Counted from the first letter of the stretch, positions 1 through 10,576 are shown. The stretch is DNA of 64,000 nucleotides from Streptomyces sp. CB01580 (GCF_001905795.1 NZ_LIXJ01000007.1:124001-188000), one strand, 5' to 3'. Numbers and translations are program-made. Notes: generated from the sequence alone by a model not told the origin.

Positions 1-647
1 AGGAATTCCGGCGCCTCCCGCCAGCGCACCGGTAACGGAAACGGGTCGTGAACCCGGCGCTGTTCCTCCTCGCGCCGCCAGCGACGCCCGATTTCCCTCG
101 CCAATTCGGCGGCGGCGTCGGCGAGCGCACCTCGGACGTCCACCGGAGACAGGGCGCGGGCCGCCGGAACGGAATGCGGTACGGGCGGGGTGCCGGGCGA
201 ATCGGCTGTGCCGGAACTCGAAAGGCGCACTCCCGTGGCCGAATCCGATGAGGCGGTGATGATCGACTCACCCGATGTCGCGACCTGTTCGGAAATGCCG
301 AGGGGTGATCCGGGTGCGCTGGACGCCGGTTCGGGAGCGCTCGCGTCCGATTCGGTTGCGGGGGAGGCGGGTTCGGCCGACGCGGGACCGGGTGCGGCCG
401 GTCCAGGACCGGGCGCGACCGCTTGGAGCTTCGCGAGCAGGGCCGCGATCTGCCGCCGGTCGTCGGGCCCGACCTCCAGGGCGTCCGCCAACAGGTTCAG
501 CGTCCCCAGCCGGTGATCTTTCGACCGCCCCGTCTCCAGCCTGCGGATGGTGCTGACGCTCACCCCGGACCGTTCCCCCAACTGCTCCTGAGTCAGCCCC
601 GATCGGGTCCGCAGCCGACGTAACAGAGTGCCGAGCCGATCGGTCAC
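1..647 (-). CDS. XRE-family helix-turn-helix protein, C-terminal part outside the window
   Basis: The gene reads leftward from a GTG at 647 and is still open at base 1, so only about 215 residues are visible. Residues 1-60 form a Cro/C1-type helix-turn-helix (for example RTRSGLTQEQLGERSGVSV followed by TIRRLETG), which should bind DNA. A long Ala/Pro/Ser-rich linker follows. The last visible stretch contains DPFPLPVRW; in Streptomyces this short motif is often found between an XRE domain and a NACHT-type NTPase, so the hidden part may be a signalling NTPase. That last point is inference from family memory. A purine-rich GAAAGGG precedes the GTG. No promoter was recognised. Confidence 0.75.
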   Translation of the reverse strand, partial: MTDRLGTLLRRLRTRSGLTQEQLGERSGVSVSTIRRLETGRSKDHRLGTLNLLADALEVGPDDRRQIAALLAKLQAVAPGPGPAAPGPASAEPASPATESDASAPEPASSAPGSPLGISEQVATSGESIITASSDSATGVRLSSSGTADSPGTPPVPHSVPAARALSPVDVRGALADAAAELAREIGRRWRREEEQRRVHDPFPLPVRWREAPEF

Positions 648-870
648 TTCGACACCCTTTCACCACCGAGCGCGGTCGCCGATGAGCCTACCGTGACGAC
701 CGGTCATATATGACCGGTGCCATGACCTGTCCCCCGAGCAGCGCGAACGCCAGGCTCATGGGTGTCCGGCCGGTGCGGCGAGCGGATCCGCGGTGAGCGG
801 AGCCGTTCGGACGCCGGCCCCGGCCGGCGCCCATGGAAATGCCTCCCGCCACCACATAGGAGGAGTCGGC

Positions 871-1098
871 ATGGCATATCGCTTCTGGTGCGGTGAATGC
901 GGTTTCAAGACGTCGTGGCTCAGTGAATCCGAGGGCGCTCGACGTCAGATGGACCACTACACCAAGCAGCATCCCGGGATTCCTCCCGGTGGCCATGTCG
1001 AGGCCAACCGGAAGAACCCGGAGGGTGGCAACGGGTGTCTTCAACTGGTGGGATTCGTCCTGCTGTTGCTGCTGATCGCGGCCGCGTGCAGTCGATAG
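871..1098 (+). CDS. Small zinc-ribbon-like protein with C-terminal membrane segment (75 aa)
   Basis: This 75-residue protein starts at an ATG placed 8 bases after a strong TAGGAGGAG ribosome site. Its N-terminal part has a CGECGF knuckle followed by a DHYTKQHPG stretch, which together look like a CxxC...HxxxxH zinc site. Its last 20 residues (LQLVGFVLLLLLIAAAC) form one hydrophobic helix, so the protein is probably anchored to the membrane or carries a tail anchor. It stands alone between a leftward regulator and a secreted hydrolase. I do not recognise a named family and cannot assign a function. Confidence 0.7.
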   Translation: MAYRFWCGECGFKTSWLSESEGARRQMDHYTKQHPGIPPGGHVEANRKNPEGGNGCLQLVGFVLLLLLIAAACSR

Positions 1099-1283
1099 GC
1101 CCGTGAGACATGCGAGTTGACATGTGCGGGATTCGTGCGCGGTCGATACGTGCGCGACCCGTGTGTGGTCGACAGGCGTGAACATCGCTGTTCCCGCCAC
1201 CGCGTCATCCCGCCGTTCCGCGCCACCACGATTCCGTAATTCCAGCACGATCTCGTCATTCCGGTCGAGAAGGAGAGAAACGC

Positions 1284-2510
1284 ATGAGCGTGAGCATGTT
1301 CGCCGGTCCCGCGGCCCGTACGTCGACGGAAGCCGGTCGTTCCGGCGGCGGGAAAGCAGCCCGCCGGTCGTCGTCGCGGCGCCGGGGCCGGCTGCTGACG
1401 GCCGCCGTCGCCGTCTGTCTCCTGGCGGGCGGTGCCGGCCAGGCGACCGCCGCCGAACCGACCCCCGCCGACATCCTCCGGTCCGGCGCCCAGCAGGGGG
1501 TCGCCGACGGATACCCGGGCGTGATCGGCATGGTGCGCAAGGGGGACAGCGCCCAGTACGTGCAGGCGGGGGTCGGTGACCTGTCCACCAAGGCGCCCGC
1601 CGACCCGAAGGCGCAGTTCCGGATCGGCAGCAACACCAAGGCGTTCATCTCCACCGTGCTGCTCCAGCTGGAGGGCGAGCACCGGCTCTCCCTGGACGAC
1701 ACCGTCGCCCGATGGCTGCCGGGCGCCGTCGCCGCCAACGGCTACGACGGCGCCAAGGTCACGATCCGCCAGCTCCTCAACCACACCTCGGGCCTGCCCG
1801 ACTACCTCGGCGCCCTCCAGGTGTCCACCCCGTACTACCTCAACACCAACCCGAGGGAGGCCATGGCGCCGCAGTCCCTGGTCGACATCGGCCTCGCCCG
1901 GAGCGCGCCCAAGACCGAGCCGGGGGAGAAGTTCGGCTACTCCAACACCAATTACGTGCTCGCGGGCATGGTGATCAAGGCCGTCACCGGCTCGGACCCG
2001 GCCACCGAGGTCCAGCGGCGGATCATCGAACCCCTCGGTCTGCGCGACACCAGCTTCCCCACCGAGGACCCCGCCCTGTACGGCAACTACCTCCACGGCT
2101 ACGTCCTGCGCGTCCTCCTCATCGGCGACGGCACGGTCTCCAACGTGCAGGTCACCGGGAGCGCCGGTGCCATGGTCTCGACGCTGGACGACCTGGCCAC
2201 GTTCTCCCGGGCGTTGCTGACCGGGAAGCTCCTGGCGCCCGCGCAGCTGGCCGAGCTCAAGACCACGGTGCCGGTGAACGCCGAGGGCACCGCCGGCTAC
2301 GGCCTGGGCATCCAACACGTCAAGCTGCCCTGCGGGAAGTGGGCGTGGGGCCACAACGGTGCGGTGCTCGGCTACTTCAGCGAGTGGCTCACCAGTGAGG
2401 ACGGCTCCGAGCAGGCACTGCACACGAACAACGAGTACCACATGCTCGCCGGGACGAAGGGGCAGGCCGATACGGGCAAGGGCATGACGGACGCGTTCTG
2501 CGCGCTCTGA
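1284..2510 (+). CDS. Secreted serine hydrolase, beta-lactamase / D-Ala-D-Ala carboxypeptidase family
   Basis: The 408-residue product has a long Arg-rich N-region and a hydrophobic signal sequence ending near TAAEP, so it is exported. The class C beta-lactamase/DD-peptidase fold is shown by the nucleophile motif S116-N-T-K119, the Y219-S-N motif and H357-N-G, which takes the place of the usual KTG/HTG box. Such enzymes cleave or transfer D-Ala-D-Ala peptides or other esters and amides outside the cell; the true substrate cannot be read from sequence. The ATG at 1284 follows AAGGAGAG with good spacing. The gene is monocistronic and an esterase gene follows about 90 bases later. Confidence 0.88.
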   Translation: MSVSMFAGPAARTSTEAGRSGGGKAARRSSSRRRGRLLTAAVAVCLLAGGAGQATAAEPTPADILRSGAQQGVADGYPGVIGMVRKGDSAQYVQAGVGDLSTKAPADPKAQFRIGSNTKAFISTVLLQLEGEHRLSLDDTVARWLPGAVAANGYDGAKVTIRQLLNHTSGLPDYLGALQVSTPYYLNTNPREAMAPQSLVDIGLARSAPKTEPGEKFGYSNTNYVLAGMVIKAVTGSDPATEVQRRIIEPLGLRDTSFPTEDPALYGNYLHGYVLRVLLIGDGTVSNVQVTGSAGAMVSTLDDLATFSRALLTGKLLAPAQLAELKTTVPVNAEGTAGYGLGIQHVKLPCGKWAWGHNGAVLGYFSEWLTSEDGSEQALHTNNEYHMLAGTKGQADTGKGMTDAFCAL

Positions 2511-2599
2511 GCGCTCCGAAGCCTGAAGGGCGTCCGCTCCCTCCGCTCCTCCCTCCTCCGCAAACCATGAGAGACATCCGCTCCCGGGAAGGATCACCG

Positions 2600-3691
2600 A
2601 TGAGATCAGCACTGAACGCCTGGAGACTGCACGCGAGAACGGCCGTCGTCGCCGCCGCGATGACGGTGACGGCGACGCTCGCGACACCGGCCGCGCACGC
2701 CGAGGGCTCCGATCCACCCGTGTTGTCCGACGGGTTCGGACTGACCCAGGTCCCGGGCGGCACCGAGGTGCACTCCGCGAACGACTTCACCATCACCGTG
2801 ACCACACCGCAGGTGTCGGGCCCGCACAAGATCCGCGTCTTCCTGCCCAGCGGCTATCGCTCCGACCCCGACCGGCGGTGGCCGGTGGCGTACTTCCTGC
2901 ACGGCGGGGGCGGGAACGTGAACGACGCCGCGGCCGCCCCCGCACTGCGCTCGGACTCGATGATCACCGTGGTTCCGGACGGCGGCCTCAAGGGCTGGTA
3001 CGCCGACTGGGTCATGCAGAACACCGTCGTGGGGGCGGCGAACTGGGAGACGTTCCACCTCGATCAGGTCGTCCCCTTCATCGACGCGAACCTGCGGACC
3101 GTCGCCGACCGGGCCCACCGGGCCGTCGTCGGTCTCTCGATGGGCGGTTCCGGCGCCCTGCACTACGCCGAGGCCCGTCCCGATCTCTTCGGCCATGCCG
3201 CCTCCCTGTCCGGGGGCATCGACTTCGACATGGCGGAGATCCGGGGAGCGGTCCTGGCCACGGAGCTCAACCTGACGGGCGCGTGGTGCGCCGTGAGCAC
3301 CTCCACGCCCTCCGGCACCGGCAAGTGCACCGGATACGGGCCCACCGTGGACAGCGACGCGATCTACGGTTCCCCCTACCCGGTGTTCGACGCGGACCGA
3401 GTCTGGAAGGCGGTCAACCCGGCCTCCCCGGCCAACCTGTCCGCGCTCGCCGAGACCGAGACCACGCTCTACACCGGTGACCAGGGGCTCATCGACCACT
3501 TCACCGCGATCGCCGCAGAGCGGGTGAAGGCCCGCTCGGACCAGCTCGGGCTGCGCACCCGTCTCGTCGACTACGGCGACGGGTCGTCACTGGCCCCCAC
3601 CTGCGACGGCGGACACAACTACGGGTGCTGGGCCCCCGCGCTCGCCGACTACATGGCCCGGCTGCGGGCCTCGTTCGCCGCCGCGGACTGA
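2600..3691 (+). CDS. Secreted alpha/beta-hydrolase esterase (esterase D / mycolyltransferase-like fold)
   Basis: The 363-residue protein begins with a signal peptide ending in PAAHAEG. An alpha/beta-hydrolase nucleophile elbow GLSMGGSGA places Ser180 as nucleophile, and an HGGGGN oxyanion loop lies upstream. The layout matches the putative-esterase family that includes esterase D and mycobacterial antigen 85. The catalytic His probably lies in DGGHNYGCW near the end. I chose the ATG at 2600 because GGGAAGGATC lies just upstream and the signal peptide then has normal length; an in-frame ATG at 2567 would add 11 residues. The natural ester substrate is unknown. Confidence 0.82.
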   Translation: MRSALNAWRLHARTAVVAAAMTVTATLATPAAHAEGSDPPVLSDGFGLTQVPGGTEVHSANDFTITVTTPQVSGPHKIRVFLPSGYRSDPDRRWPVAYFLHGGGGNVNDAAAAPALRSDSMITVVPDGGLKGWYADWVMQNTVVGAANWETFHLDQVVPFIDANLRTVADRAHRAVVGLSMGGSGALHYAEARPDLFGHAASLSGGIDFDMAEIRGAVLATELNLTGAWCAVSTSTPSGTGKCTGYGPTVDSDAIYGSPYPVFDADRVWKAVNPASPANLSALAETETTLYTGDQGLIDHFTAIAAERVKARSDQLGLRTRLVDYGDGSSLAPTCDGGHNYGCWAPALADYMARLRASFAAAD

Positions 3692-3923
3692 GTCCTCGAC
3701 GGCGGTACGGCGAGAGGCGGTGCGGCGGACGGCGTACGGGGGGCGTCGTCCGCCGCACCACCATGGGTCCGTACGGCGAGGAACGGCCAGTGGCGTGGGG
3801 ACGCGTGGGCCGGGGCGGTGGGAAGTCCTGAACGGCCAAAGGCGCGGGGACGGATGGGAACGGCTGGACGCGGTCGGCGTGGCGGGACGTACACGACGGC
3901 CGACGCCCCGGTTCCGGGGCCGT

Positions 3924-4031
3924 GCTCCCGGATCCGTGCTCCGGGACCCACGTTTGCGGACCGCTGCTCCCGGATCCGTGCTCCGGGACTCGCGTTTGCG
4001 GACTGCTGCTCCCGGACCCGCGCTCTCGGCC
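3924..4031 (+). repeat. 42-bp tandem repeat, about 2.5 copies, before the LuxR regulator
   Basis: A 42-base unit starting GCTCCCGGATCCGTGCTCCG occurs at 3924-3965 and 3966-4007, with a shortened third copy at 4008-4031. The unit contains a TCCCGG/CCGGGA inverted repeat. It lies just upstream of the likely start of the LuxR regulator, in the same open frame (14 codons per unit), so it either encodes an N-terminal extension or is untranslated leader. The rest of the 3692-4039 interval shows no gene. Confidence 0.8.
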
Positions 4032-4039
4032 CGTGTGCG

Positions 4040-7000
4040 ATGCTCGGCGATGTGGAGACCCGGCCCGTCAGTCCTGAGTCCGTCAGTCCCGTGCCCGGCG
4101 GTCCCGTCTCCGACGGCTCGCCGCCCGTCGATCCGGTGTCCGTCAGCCCCGTGTTCGTCGGCCGCGCGGCCGAGTTCGCCGCGCTCGTGGACGCGCTCAC
4201 CCGGGCCGCCGGTGACGGGCCCCGGGCCCTGCTGATCGGCGGCGAGGCGGGCGTCGGGAAGACCAGACTGGTCGAGGAGTTCCTGGGCGAGGCGGTACGA
4301 CGCGGGGCCGTCGCCGCCGTCGGCGGCTGCGTGGGCACCGGGGCCGACGGCCTCCCGTACGCCCCCTTCTCCACCGCCCTGCGCGCCCTGCGCCGTGCCC
4401 TGCCCGACGAGATGGCCGCGGCCTGCGCCGGGCAGGAGGGCGAACTGGCCCGGCTGCTCCCCGAACTCGGCAGGGCCGAGCACGACGCGACCGACGGGCA
4501 CGGCACCGCCCGCCTCTTCGAACTCACCGCCGGACTCCTGGAACGTGTCTGCGCGCAACGCGTCGTCGTCCTCGTCCTGGAGGATCTGCACTGGGCCGAC
4601 GCCTCGACCCGCCATCTCCTCGCCCACCTCCTTTGCACCATGCGCGCCGGCCGCCTCGTCGTCATCGGCACCTACCGCTCCGACGACCTCCACCGCCGCC
4701 ACCCGCTGCGTCCCCTCCTCGCCGAACTCGACCGGCTGCGGACCGGTCGGCTGCGGACCGTCCAGCGCATCGAGCTCGCCCGCTTCGACCGCTGCGAAGT
4801 CCGCCGCCAGCTCACCGGGATCCTCGCCGCCGCCCCGGAGCCCGGCCTCGTCGACGAGATCCACGCGCGCTCCGACGGCAACGCCTTCTTCGTCGAGGAA
4901 CTCGCCCGCGACCTGGAGAACGGCGACCGCTCCCGGCCGCCCGGCGCACGGCTCCCCGGTTCGCTCAGCGACCTCCTGCTCGTCCGGGTCGAGGCCCTGC
5001 CCGAGGACGCCCGCGGCATCGTCCGGATCGTCGCCGGGGGCGGCTGCGCCGTCGAGCACCGGCTACTGGCCGCCGTCGCCCGGCTCACCGGGGACGCGCC
5101 CACCGAGGACCGCCTCGTCGGCGCGGTGCGAGCGGCCGTCGGCGCCGGTCTGCTGCTTACCACCCCGGAGGGCGACGGGTACCGGTTCCGCCACTCACTG
5201 GTGCGCGAAGCGGTCGACGGCGATCTGCTGCCCGCCGAGCGTTCCCGTCTCCACCGGCACTACGCGCAGGCACTGGAGGCCGACCCCGCCCTTGTCCGCG
5301 AGGGCGAACACGCGACCCGGCTCGCCGGTCACTGGTACGGCGCACACGACGCCGCCAAGGCACTCCCGGCCGTGCTGAACGCGGCGGCCAAGGCCCGCGG
5401 CCGGTACGCGTTCGCCGAACAACTCCGCCTGCTGGAAAGGGCGATGGAGCTGTGGGACCGGGCCCCCGGCGCGGTGCGCGACGCCCTGCGCCCCCTCGGC
5501 CGCCCCGAGAACCGCCCGGCCCGCGACCTCGACTCCCGCACCACGCCGATCCGTCGCGCCGACCGCGTGGCCCGCTTCGGCCGCGACGACGGCGACGACC
5601 AGACCCGCCGCACCCCTCACGCCGCCCGTCCCGATCATGTCGACCTGATGGCCGAGGCGGTCGTCGCCGCCCGGTTCGGCGGTGAACGCGAACGTGCCCT
5701 GGCCCTCGCCGAGAAGGCCACGCGCGTGTTGGAGGACGCGGGCGACGATCCCTTGCGCGCCGCCTGGTTCTGGGTCCGGCGCTCCCGGCTGGCACAGGAC
5801 CTCGGACACGGCGACGGCCGACGGGAACTGGCCCGCGCCCAGGATCTCGTGCGCGGACTGCCCCCGTCATCCGTGCACGCCGACGTCCTGATGAACGTGG
5901 CGGGATGGGGCGCCCGGCACCGGCCCGGGCCGAACGCGCTGTCGGCCGCCGACCGCGCCGTGGAGTACGCCCGGCTCGTCGGGGACGAACGTGTCGCGCT
6001 GCACGCCGGACTCGTACGCGGCCGGCTCACCGCCGACGCGGGCGGCGTGGACGACGGCATCGCCGAGATGTACGCCGTCCGCGAGAAGGCCGGCGAACTG
6101 CGCCTGGCCGACGTCATGAGCCGGGCCGCCACCGCCCTCCCCGCCACGCTCGAATCCATGGGCCGCTCGCTGGAAGCCGTGGCGGCCGCCGACGACGGAA
6201 TCGACACCGCCCGCGCCCTCGGCATCGCCGACATGGAGGCATCCGTCCGCTGCGACCGGGCGAACTCGCTGTTCTCCCTCGGGCATTGGGACGAGAGCCG
6301 GACGACCGTCGCCGCGGCGGCACGTGCCGCCCGGTCCGAGGAGGCTCGGGCCCATGTCGCCTCCTGCCGTACCGAACTCGCCCTGGCTCGTGGAGATCTG
6401 GCCGAGGCAGAGATCCAACTCGCCCTGTCCCGAAGCGGATCCGGCTCCTACGTCCCTCACCCCGGACACCGGATCACCTTCGTACGGCACACCATGAGCC
6501 TCGCGGTCCGGCAGGGCCGGCTGCCCGAGGCGCGGGCCGTGTTCGAGACCCTGGCGGACGAGGACTTCCGGCCCGGGACCCAGCGGTACGCGCTGCCGCT
6601 GCTCCTCGTCGCCGCCGCGGCCGAGGCGGACTTCCGGGGCCGCACCACCGCGGACGCCGACCGGTTGGTGGTTCTCGTCGCCGTCCGGGCCCGTCTGAAG
6701 CGGCTGCCGACGCTCGTTCCCGTATGGGCCGCGTACGCCCTGTGGGTCGAAGCCGAACTGGCCCGTGCCGAGGGGGACGACGCCCCCGACCACTGGTCCC
6801 GCGCCGCCGCGGCCTTCGCGCCCCTGCACCGCCCCTACGAGCTGGCGCGGATCCGCCGCCGCTGGGCCGTGGCCCTCCTGGGCGCCCCCGGCGACCGGCC
6901 CGCCGCCACCGTCCTGCTGCACGAGGCCCACCGCGCCGCCCTCCGGCTCGGCGCGCGACCACTGGCGGAGACCGTCGAGCGGCTGGCCGGACGCGCCCGC

Positions 7001-7411
7001 GTCCCCCTCGCCGGACCCGGCCCGGTCGGCGGTCGCGTCGACGGCGAACGCGAGAGGCCCGGCACACCGGCCGCCGTGACCGCCACCGCGGCTTCCGCCG
7101 TCACCGTTCCCGACCCGGACGACGACACCGGCGCGGCGGTGGAACACGCCGAGCACCACCCGGGGGAGGCCGCAGCGCGGGCCCTGGAGCGCCTCGGACT
7201 GACGAGACGCGAACAGGAAGTGCACCGGCTGGTCGCCGCGGGCCGCAGCAATCGCAAGATCGCCGAGGAGCTGTACATCTCGCCCAAGACCGCGAGCGTG
7301 CACGTCTCCAACATCCTCGCCAAGCTCGGCGTCTCCGGCCGGGGCGAGGCGGCCGCCCTCGCCCACCGGCTCCGGCTGTACCCCGCCCAGGACGCCACCG
7401 ACGGCCTGTGA
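4040..7411 (+). CDS. Large ATP-binding LuxR-family (LAL) transcriptional regulator
   Basis: The 1123-residue protein has the LAL layout: an AAA/STAND ATPase at the N-terminus, a long helical TPR-like middle, and a LuxR DNA-binding domain at the C-terminus. The Walker A motif is GGEAGVGKT from about residue 67, and [13 protein letters not shown] is the Walker B region. The LuxR helix-turn-helix runs from about residue 1050 ([20 protein letters not shown], then [13 protein letters not shown]). Such proteins activate genes in response to a ligand or ATP state; no target is suggested by the neighbours. The start is uncertain: the frame stays open to an ATG at 3818 through a tandem repeat, and GTG 4052 is another option. 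I prefer ATG 4040 because protein-like composition begins there. Confidence 0.88.
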   Translation: MLGDVETRPVSPESVSPVPGGPVSDGSPPVDPVSVSPVFVGRAAEFAALVDALTRAAGDGPRALLIGGEAGVGKTRLVEEFLGEAVRRGAVAAVGGCVGTGADGLPYAPFSTALRALRRALPDEMAAACAGQEGELARLLPELGRAEHDATDGHGTARLFELTAGLLERVCAQRVVVLVLEDLHWADASTRHLLAHLLCTMRAGRLVVIGTYRSDDLHRRHPLRPLLAELDRLRTGRLRTVQRIELARFDRCEVRRQLTGILAAAPEPGLVDEIHARSDGNAFFVEELARDLENGDRSRPPGARLPGSLSDLLLVRVEALPEDARGIVRIVAGGGCAVEHRLLAAVARLTGDAPTEDRLVGAVRAAVGAGLLLTTPEGDGYRFRHSLVREAVDGDLLPAERSRLHRHYAQALEADPALVREGEHATRLAGHWYGAHDAAKALPAVLNAAAKARGRYAFAEQLRLLERAMELWDRAPGAVRDALRPLGRPENRPARDLDSRTTPIRRADRVARFGRDDGDDQTRRTPHAARPDHVDLMAEAVVAARFGGERERALALAEKATRVLEDAGDDPLRAAWFWVRRSRLAQDLGHGDGRRELARAQDLVRGLPPSSVHADVLMNVAGWGARHRPGPNALSAADRAVEYARLVGDERVALHAGLVRGRLTADAGGVDDGIAEMYAVREKAGELRLADVMSRAATALPATLESMGRSLEAVAAADDGIDTARALGIADMEASVRCDRANSLFSLGHWDESRTTVAAAARAARSEEARAHVASCRTELALARGDLAEAEIQLALSRSGSGSYVPHPGHRITFVRHTMSLAVRQGRLPEARAVFETLADEDFRPGTQRYALPLLLVAAAAEADFRGRTTADADRLVVLVAVRARLKRLPTLVPVWAAYALWVEAELARAEGDDAPDHWSRAAAAFAPLHRPYELARIRRRWAVALLGAPGDRPAATVLLHEAHRAALRLGARPLAETVERLAGRARVPLAGPGPVGGRVDGERERPGTPAAVTATAASAVTVPDPDDDTGAAVEHAEHHPGEAAARALERLGLTRREQEVHRLVAAGRSNRKIAEELYISPKTASVHVSNILAKLGVSGRGEAAALAHRLRLYPAQDATDGL

Positions 7412-7473
7412 CGTGCCTCCGGCTCCGTCGGCCCCGCCGCACCGGACGTACTCGACGAGCCCGGCGGTCCGGG

Positions 7474-7845
7474 CTACGGCCGCGCCCCGGCGCCGCCCTC
7501 CGAAGCGCCGCCGTCGCGCGGCTCCGCGTCCGGGCCCGCGTCGGGGTCCGTGTCCGGTGTGCGAGGAGACGCGGCCCCCGGTATGCGGCGGGACACGGCC
7601 TCCGGCGCCGGACCCCGGCCCGCCGACGGGGCGCACGCGTCGCCGTCCGGCCGGCCGTCACCGGGCGTCCTGCCGCTCCCGGGCGCGCGGACGACGACCT
7701 TCCCGGAGGCCAGATCTATCGGACCGCGCCCCGGGTCGCCGACGCCGAGATCGACGCGGGACAGCTCCAGCCGCTTGCGTTCCTCGGCGGCGTGCCTGCG
7801 ACCCGGTGCGAAGATTTCCTCGAAGAAGTTGAACACCGGCCGCAC
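7474..7845 (-). CDS. DUF6191-like small protein (123 aa)
   Basis: The product starts with VFNFFEEIFAPGRRHAAEER and contains GDPGRGPIDLASGKVVVR, which match the small conserved actinobacterial family I know as DUF6191. The conserved part covers the first 60 residues; the remainder is a Pro/Asp/Ala-rich tail without visible domains. A GTG at 7845 is the outer start, but a GTG at 7836 has better spacing from the AAAGGG ribosome site and gives the usual family start. Function is unknown. It is the downstream neighbour of the sugar dehydrogenase gene on the same strand, 21 bases away, so the two may be co-transcribed. Confidence 0.68.
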   Translation of the reverse strand: MRPVFNFFEEIFAPGRRHAAEERKRLELSRVDLGVGDPGRGPIDLASGKVVVRAPGSGRTPGDGRPDGDACAPSAGRGPAPEAVSRRIPGAASPRTPDTDPDAGPDAEPRDGGASEGGAGARP

Positions 7846-7866
7846 GCCCTTTCACCGCTGTAGCCG

Positions 7867-9123
7867 CTACCGCACCTCCAGCACCAGGATCCTGTCGTCT
7901 CCCGGCTTCGGGGTGCCGCGCGTGTCCGTATTGCTCGTCACGAGCCAGAGCTTGTCGCCGCCCGCGGCGAGCACGGTGCGCAGACGGCCGTACTTCCCCT
8001 CCAGGAACGACTGCGGGGCCGCCAGGGGTTCCCCGTTCTCCTTGCCGGACAACGGAATCCGCCACAGCCGCTCACCGCGCAGGGCCGCCATCCAGATTGA
8101 GCCCTCGGCGAAGGCGATCCCGCTCGGGGACGCCTCGGACGTCTTCCACTGTGCCACGGGATCGATGAATCCCTTCTTCCTGGACTTCCCCTCGGCCTGC
8201 GGCCAGCCGTAGTTGCCGCCCGGCACGATCCGGTTCAGCTCGTCCCAGGTGTCCTGCCCGAACTCGGACGCCCACAGCTGCTTGTGCTGGTCCCAGGCCA
8301 GCCCCTGCACATTGCGGTGTCCGTACGAATACACCACGGAGTCGGCTTCCGGGTTGCCGTGCAGGGGCCTGCCGTCAGGGGTCATCCGCAGGATCTTCCC
8401 GCCCAGCGACTTCCTGTCCTGCGCCAGCCGATCGTCGCCCGTGTCACCGGTGCCCGCGTACAGCATGCGGTCCGGGCCGAAGGCGATCCGCCCGCCGTTG
8501 TGGACCGAGCCCTTCGGGATGCCCCGCAGGATCGTGTCCGGCGCGCCCAGCAGGCGGCCCGGCGTCGTGCCGTTCTCGTCGTACTGCATGCGCGCGATCC
8601 GGTTGTCGGACGCGGTCGTGAAGTAGGCGTACACCAGATGGTCCGAACCGTAGTCGGGGGACACGGCGATGCCCAGCAGCCCGCCCTCCCCGCCGGGCGC
8701 GACCCCCGGCACGGCGCCGAGCAGGGTCTTCTTCCCGCTCTTCCCGTCGATCAGGGTGATCGTGCCCTTGTCGCGCGAGGACACCAGCAGATCGCCGTCG
8801 GGCAGCTCCGCCAGCCCCCACGGCGAGCCGAGGCCCTCGGTGAGCGTGGAGACCACCCGCACCGAGCCCTTCGCGGGCGGCGGGGAGAGCGTCGCGGACG
8901 GCGTGGCCGCCGGGCCGGTGGCCGAGGGGGCGGCGGTCCGGGACGGGGACATGCCGCCGACCTGTCCGCCGACGGCACCGACGTCCGAGGAACACCCCGA
9001 GGCCAGCAGGAGCGCACCCGCGGCCAGCGAGGCCCCGGCCACGCCCCGGGCAGCGCGTCGAGGCCGCCCTCCACCGCCCGCGGAGCCTCGGCCTCTTACC
9101 GTTCCGAACAGAACACCGCGCAC
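7867..9123 (-). CDS. PQQ-dependent glucose/sorbosone dehydrogenase-type lipoprotein
   Basis: The 418-residue protein is exported as a lipoprotein: an Arg-rich start is followed by a hydrophobic stretch and the lipobox LASGC with Cys44 as the lipidated residue. After a Ser/Ala/Pro linker comes a six-bladed soluble glucose dehydrogenase fold, seen in GLGSPWGLAELPDGDLLVS, GGEGGLLGIAVSPDY, HNGGRIAFGPD, GHRNVQGLAWD and SEFGQDTWDELN. Members oxidise aldoses or aldehydes at the cell surface with PQQ; whether this one holds PQQ is not shown by the sequence. The GTG start at 9123 follows GAAGGG with normal spacing. The DUF6191-like gene follows directly. Confidence 0.85.
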   Translation of the reverse strand: MRGVLFGTVRGRGSAGGGGRPRRAARGVAGASLAAGALLLASGCSSDVGAVGGQVGGMSPSRTAAPSATGPAATPSATLSPPPAKGSVRVVSTLTEGLGSPWGLAELPDGDLLVSSRDKGTITLIDGKSGKKTLLGAVPGVAPGGEGGLLGIAVSPDYGSDHLVYAYFTTASDNRIARMQYDENGTTPGRLLGAPDTILRGIPKGSVHNGGRIAFGPDRMLYAGTGDTGDDRLAQDRKSLGGKILRMTPDGRPLHGNPEADSVVYSYGHRNVQGLAWDQHKQLWASEFGQDTWDELNRIVPGGNYGWPQAEGKSRKKGFIDPVAQWKTSEASPSGIAFAEGSIWMAALRGERLWRIPLSGKENGEPLAAPQSFLEGKYGRLRTVLAAGGDKLWLVTSNTDTRGTPKPGDDRILVLEVR

Positions 9124-9392
9124 AGCACCGGTCCCTTCAACGCCTTCGACGACCCGGATACCGTTCTTACACCGAGGCCCGCCCCGGGACGCCCGTCCCG
9201 GCCGATCTCCTCGGCCGATCGGCGTCACGAGCGCGACGCCGGAACGCCACGGCCATGCCCCGGAACGGGCTTTGGTCCCCGCGGCCACGCCCCACGGGAC
9301 CCCGCGCGATCGGCCCGGGCCGTTCCGTCGCGGCCCCGTCGCCGCCCCCGCTCCCCGCGCGCCCGGCCCCATGACCGATCCCGGTCCCGCGC

Positions 9393-10385
9393 TCAGTCCC
9401 AGGACCCCCGTGCCGGGGGCAGCCGGGCGATCTCCACGAGGTCCCGCTCGGTCAGCCGCAGCCCGGCGGCCCCCGCGTTCTCCACCGCCCAGTGCTCCCG
9501 CTTCGTCCCGGGGATCGGCACCACGTGCGGCCCCTGCCGCAGCACCCAGGCCAGCGCCACCTGTGCCACGGTCGCCCCGTGCCGTTCGGCGATCCGGCGC
9601 AGCCCGGCCACCACCGGCTGGTTCGCGGCCATCATCTCGGCCGTGAACCGGGGGTGCCGCGCCCGCAGGTCGTCCGGTTCGAACCCCTGTCCCGGAGTCA
9701 GGGTGCCCGTCAGGAAGCCGTTCCCCAGCGGCATCGCCGCCAAGAGCCCCACGCCCCGCGCCGAACACCACGGAAGCAGCGACACCAGGGCCTCCCGCGA
9801 CCAGACCGAGAGCTCGGCCTCGACCGCGCTCACCGGGAAGACCTGTTGCACCCGATCGAGCTGACGGATCGTTTCGTCGTACATACCGGCCCCGAGCCGC
9901 CGGGAAGCCCGCGCCCCGACCGCGCACAGCCCGAGCGCCCGCACCTTCCCGGCCGTCACCAGCTCCGCCATCGCGCCCCAGGTCTCCTCGACCGGCACCT
10001 CGGGGTCGGCCCGGTGGAGCTGGTACAGGTCGATCACATCGGTCTGCAGCCGTCGCAACGAGGCGTCGCAGGCACGCCGCACGTATCCGGGCCGACCGTT
10101 GGCGACGATGTGCTGATCACCCACCAGCAGGCCGCACTTGGTGGAGACGAAGGCATCGGACCTGCGGCCCTTCAGCGCCCGGCCGACCAGCAGTTCGTTG
10201 GTGAAGGGGCCGTACATGTCGGCGGTGTCGAGCAGTTGGACCCCCGCGTCGAGCGCGGCGTGCACCGCCCGCAACGCTCGGTCACCGCGCCGCTGCGACG
10301 CGCTGTACGCCCAGCTCATCGGCATACAGCCAAGTCCGACCGCACCCACGGCGAGCGCCGCCGCACCGAGACTCCTGCGCTCCAA
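9393..10385 (-). CDS. Aldo/keto reductase
   Basis: The 330-residue protein has the complete AKR catalytic tetrad: Asp53 and Tyr58 in DTADMYG, Lys83 in VSTKCG and His124 in LYQLHRAD. The C-terminal GTKREHWAVEN segment is the NADPH-binding region. The first visible protein-like residues are ERRSLGAAALAVGAVGLGC, and the best start is a TTG at 10385, nine bases after GGAGGG. It should reduce an aldehyde or ketone with NADPH in the cytoplasm. It is divergent from the 2-hydroxyacid dehydrogenase gene across about 190 bases, so a shared control region is possible but no operator was found. Confidence 0.88.
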   Translation of the reverse strand: MERRSLGAAALAVGAVGLGCMPMSWAYSASQRRGDRALRAVHAALDAGVQLLDTADMYGPFTNELLVGRALKGRRSDAFVSTKCGLLVGDQHIVANGRPGYVRRACDASLRRLQTDVIDLYQLHRADPEVPVEETWGAMAELVTAGKVRALGLCAVGARASRRLGAGMYDETIRQLDRVQQVFPVSAVEAELSVWSREALVSLLPWCSARGVGLLAAMPLGNGFLTGTLTPGQGFEPDDLRARHPRFTAEMMAANQPVVAGLRRIAERHGATVAQVALAWVLRQGPHVVPIPGTKREHWAVENAGAAGLRLTERDLVEIARLPPARGSWD

Positions 10386-10576
10386 CTCCCCGAACCCTCC
10401 CTCGGCCCCGCCGTCACGGGACCACAACGCACCCCAAACTAACCTCTGCCGACCGCCGCGCCTCGCGCAGCCTCCCGCCGACCGCCTTTCCCCGTACGGC
10501 TCCTGACGGCCCGGGCCCGCTCCGCCCGGCTGCCGGGACGCGGCCCGGTGCCGGGACCGGCCATAGCCTTCTGACC

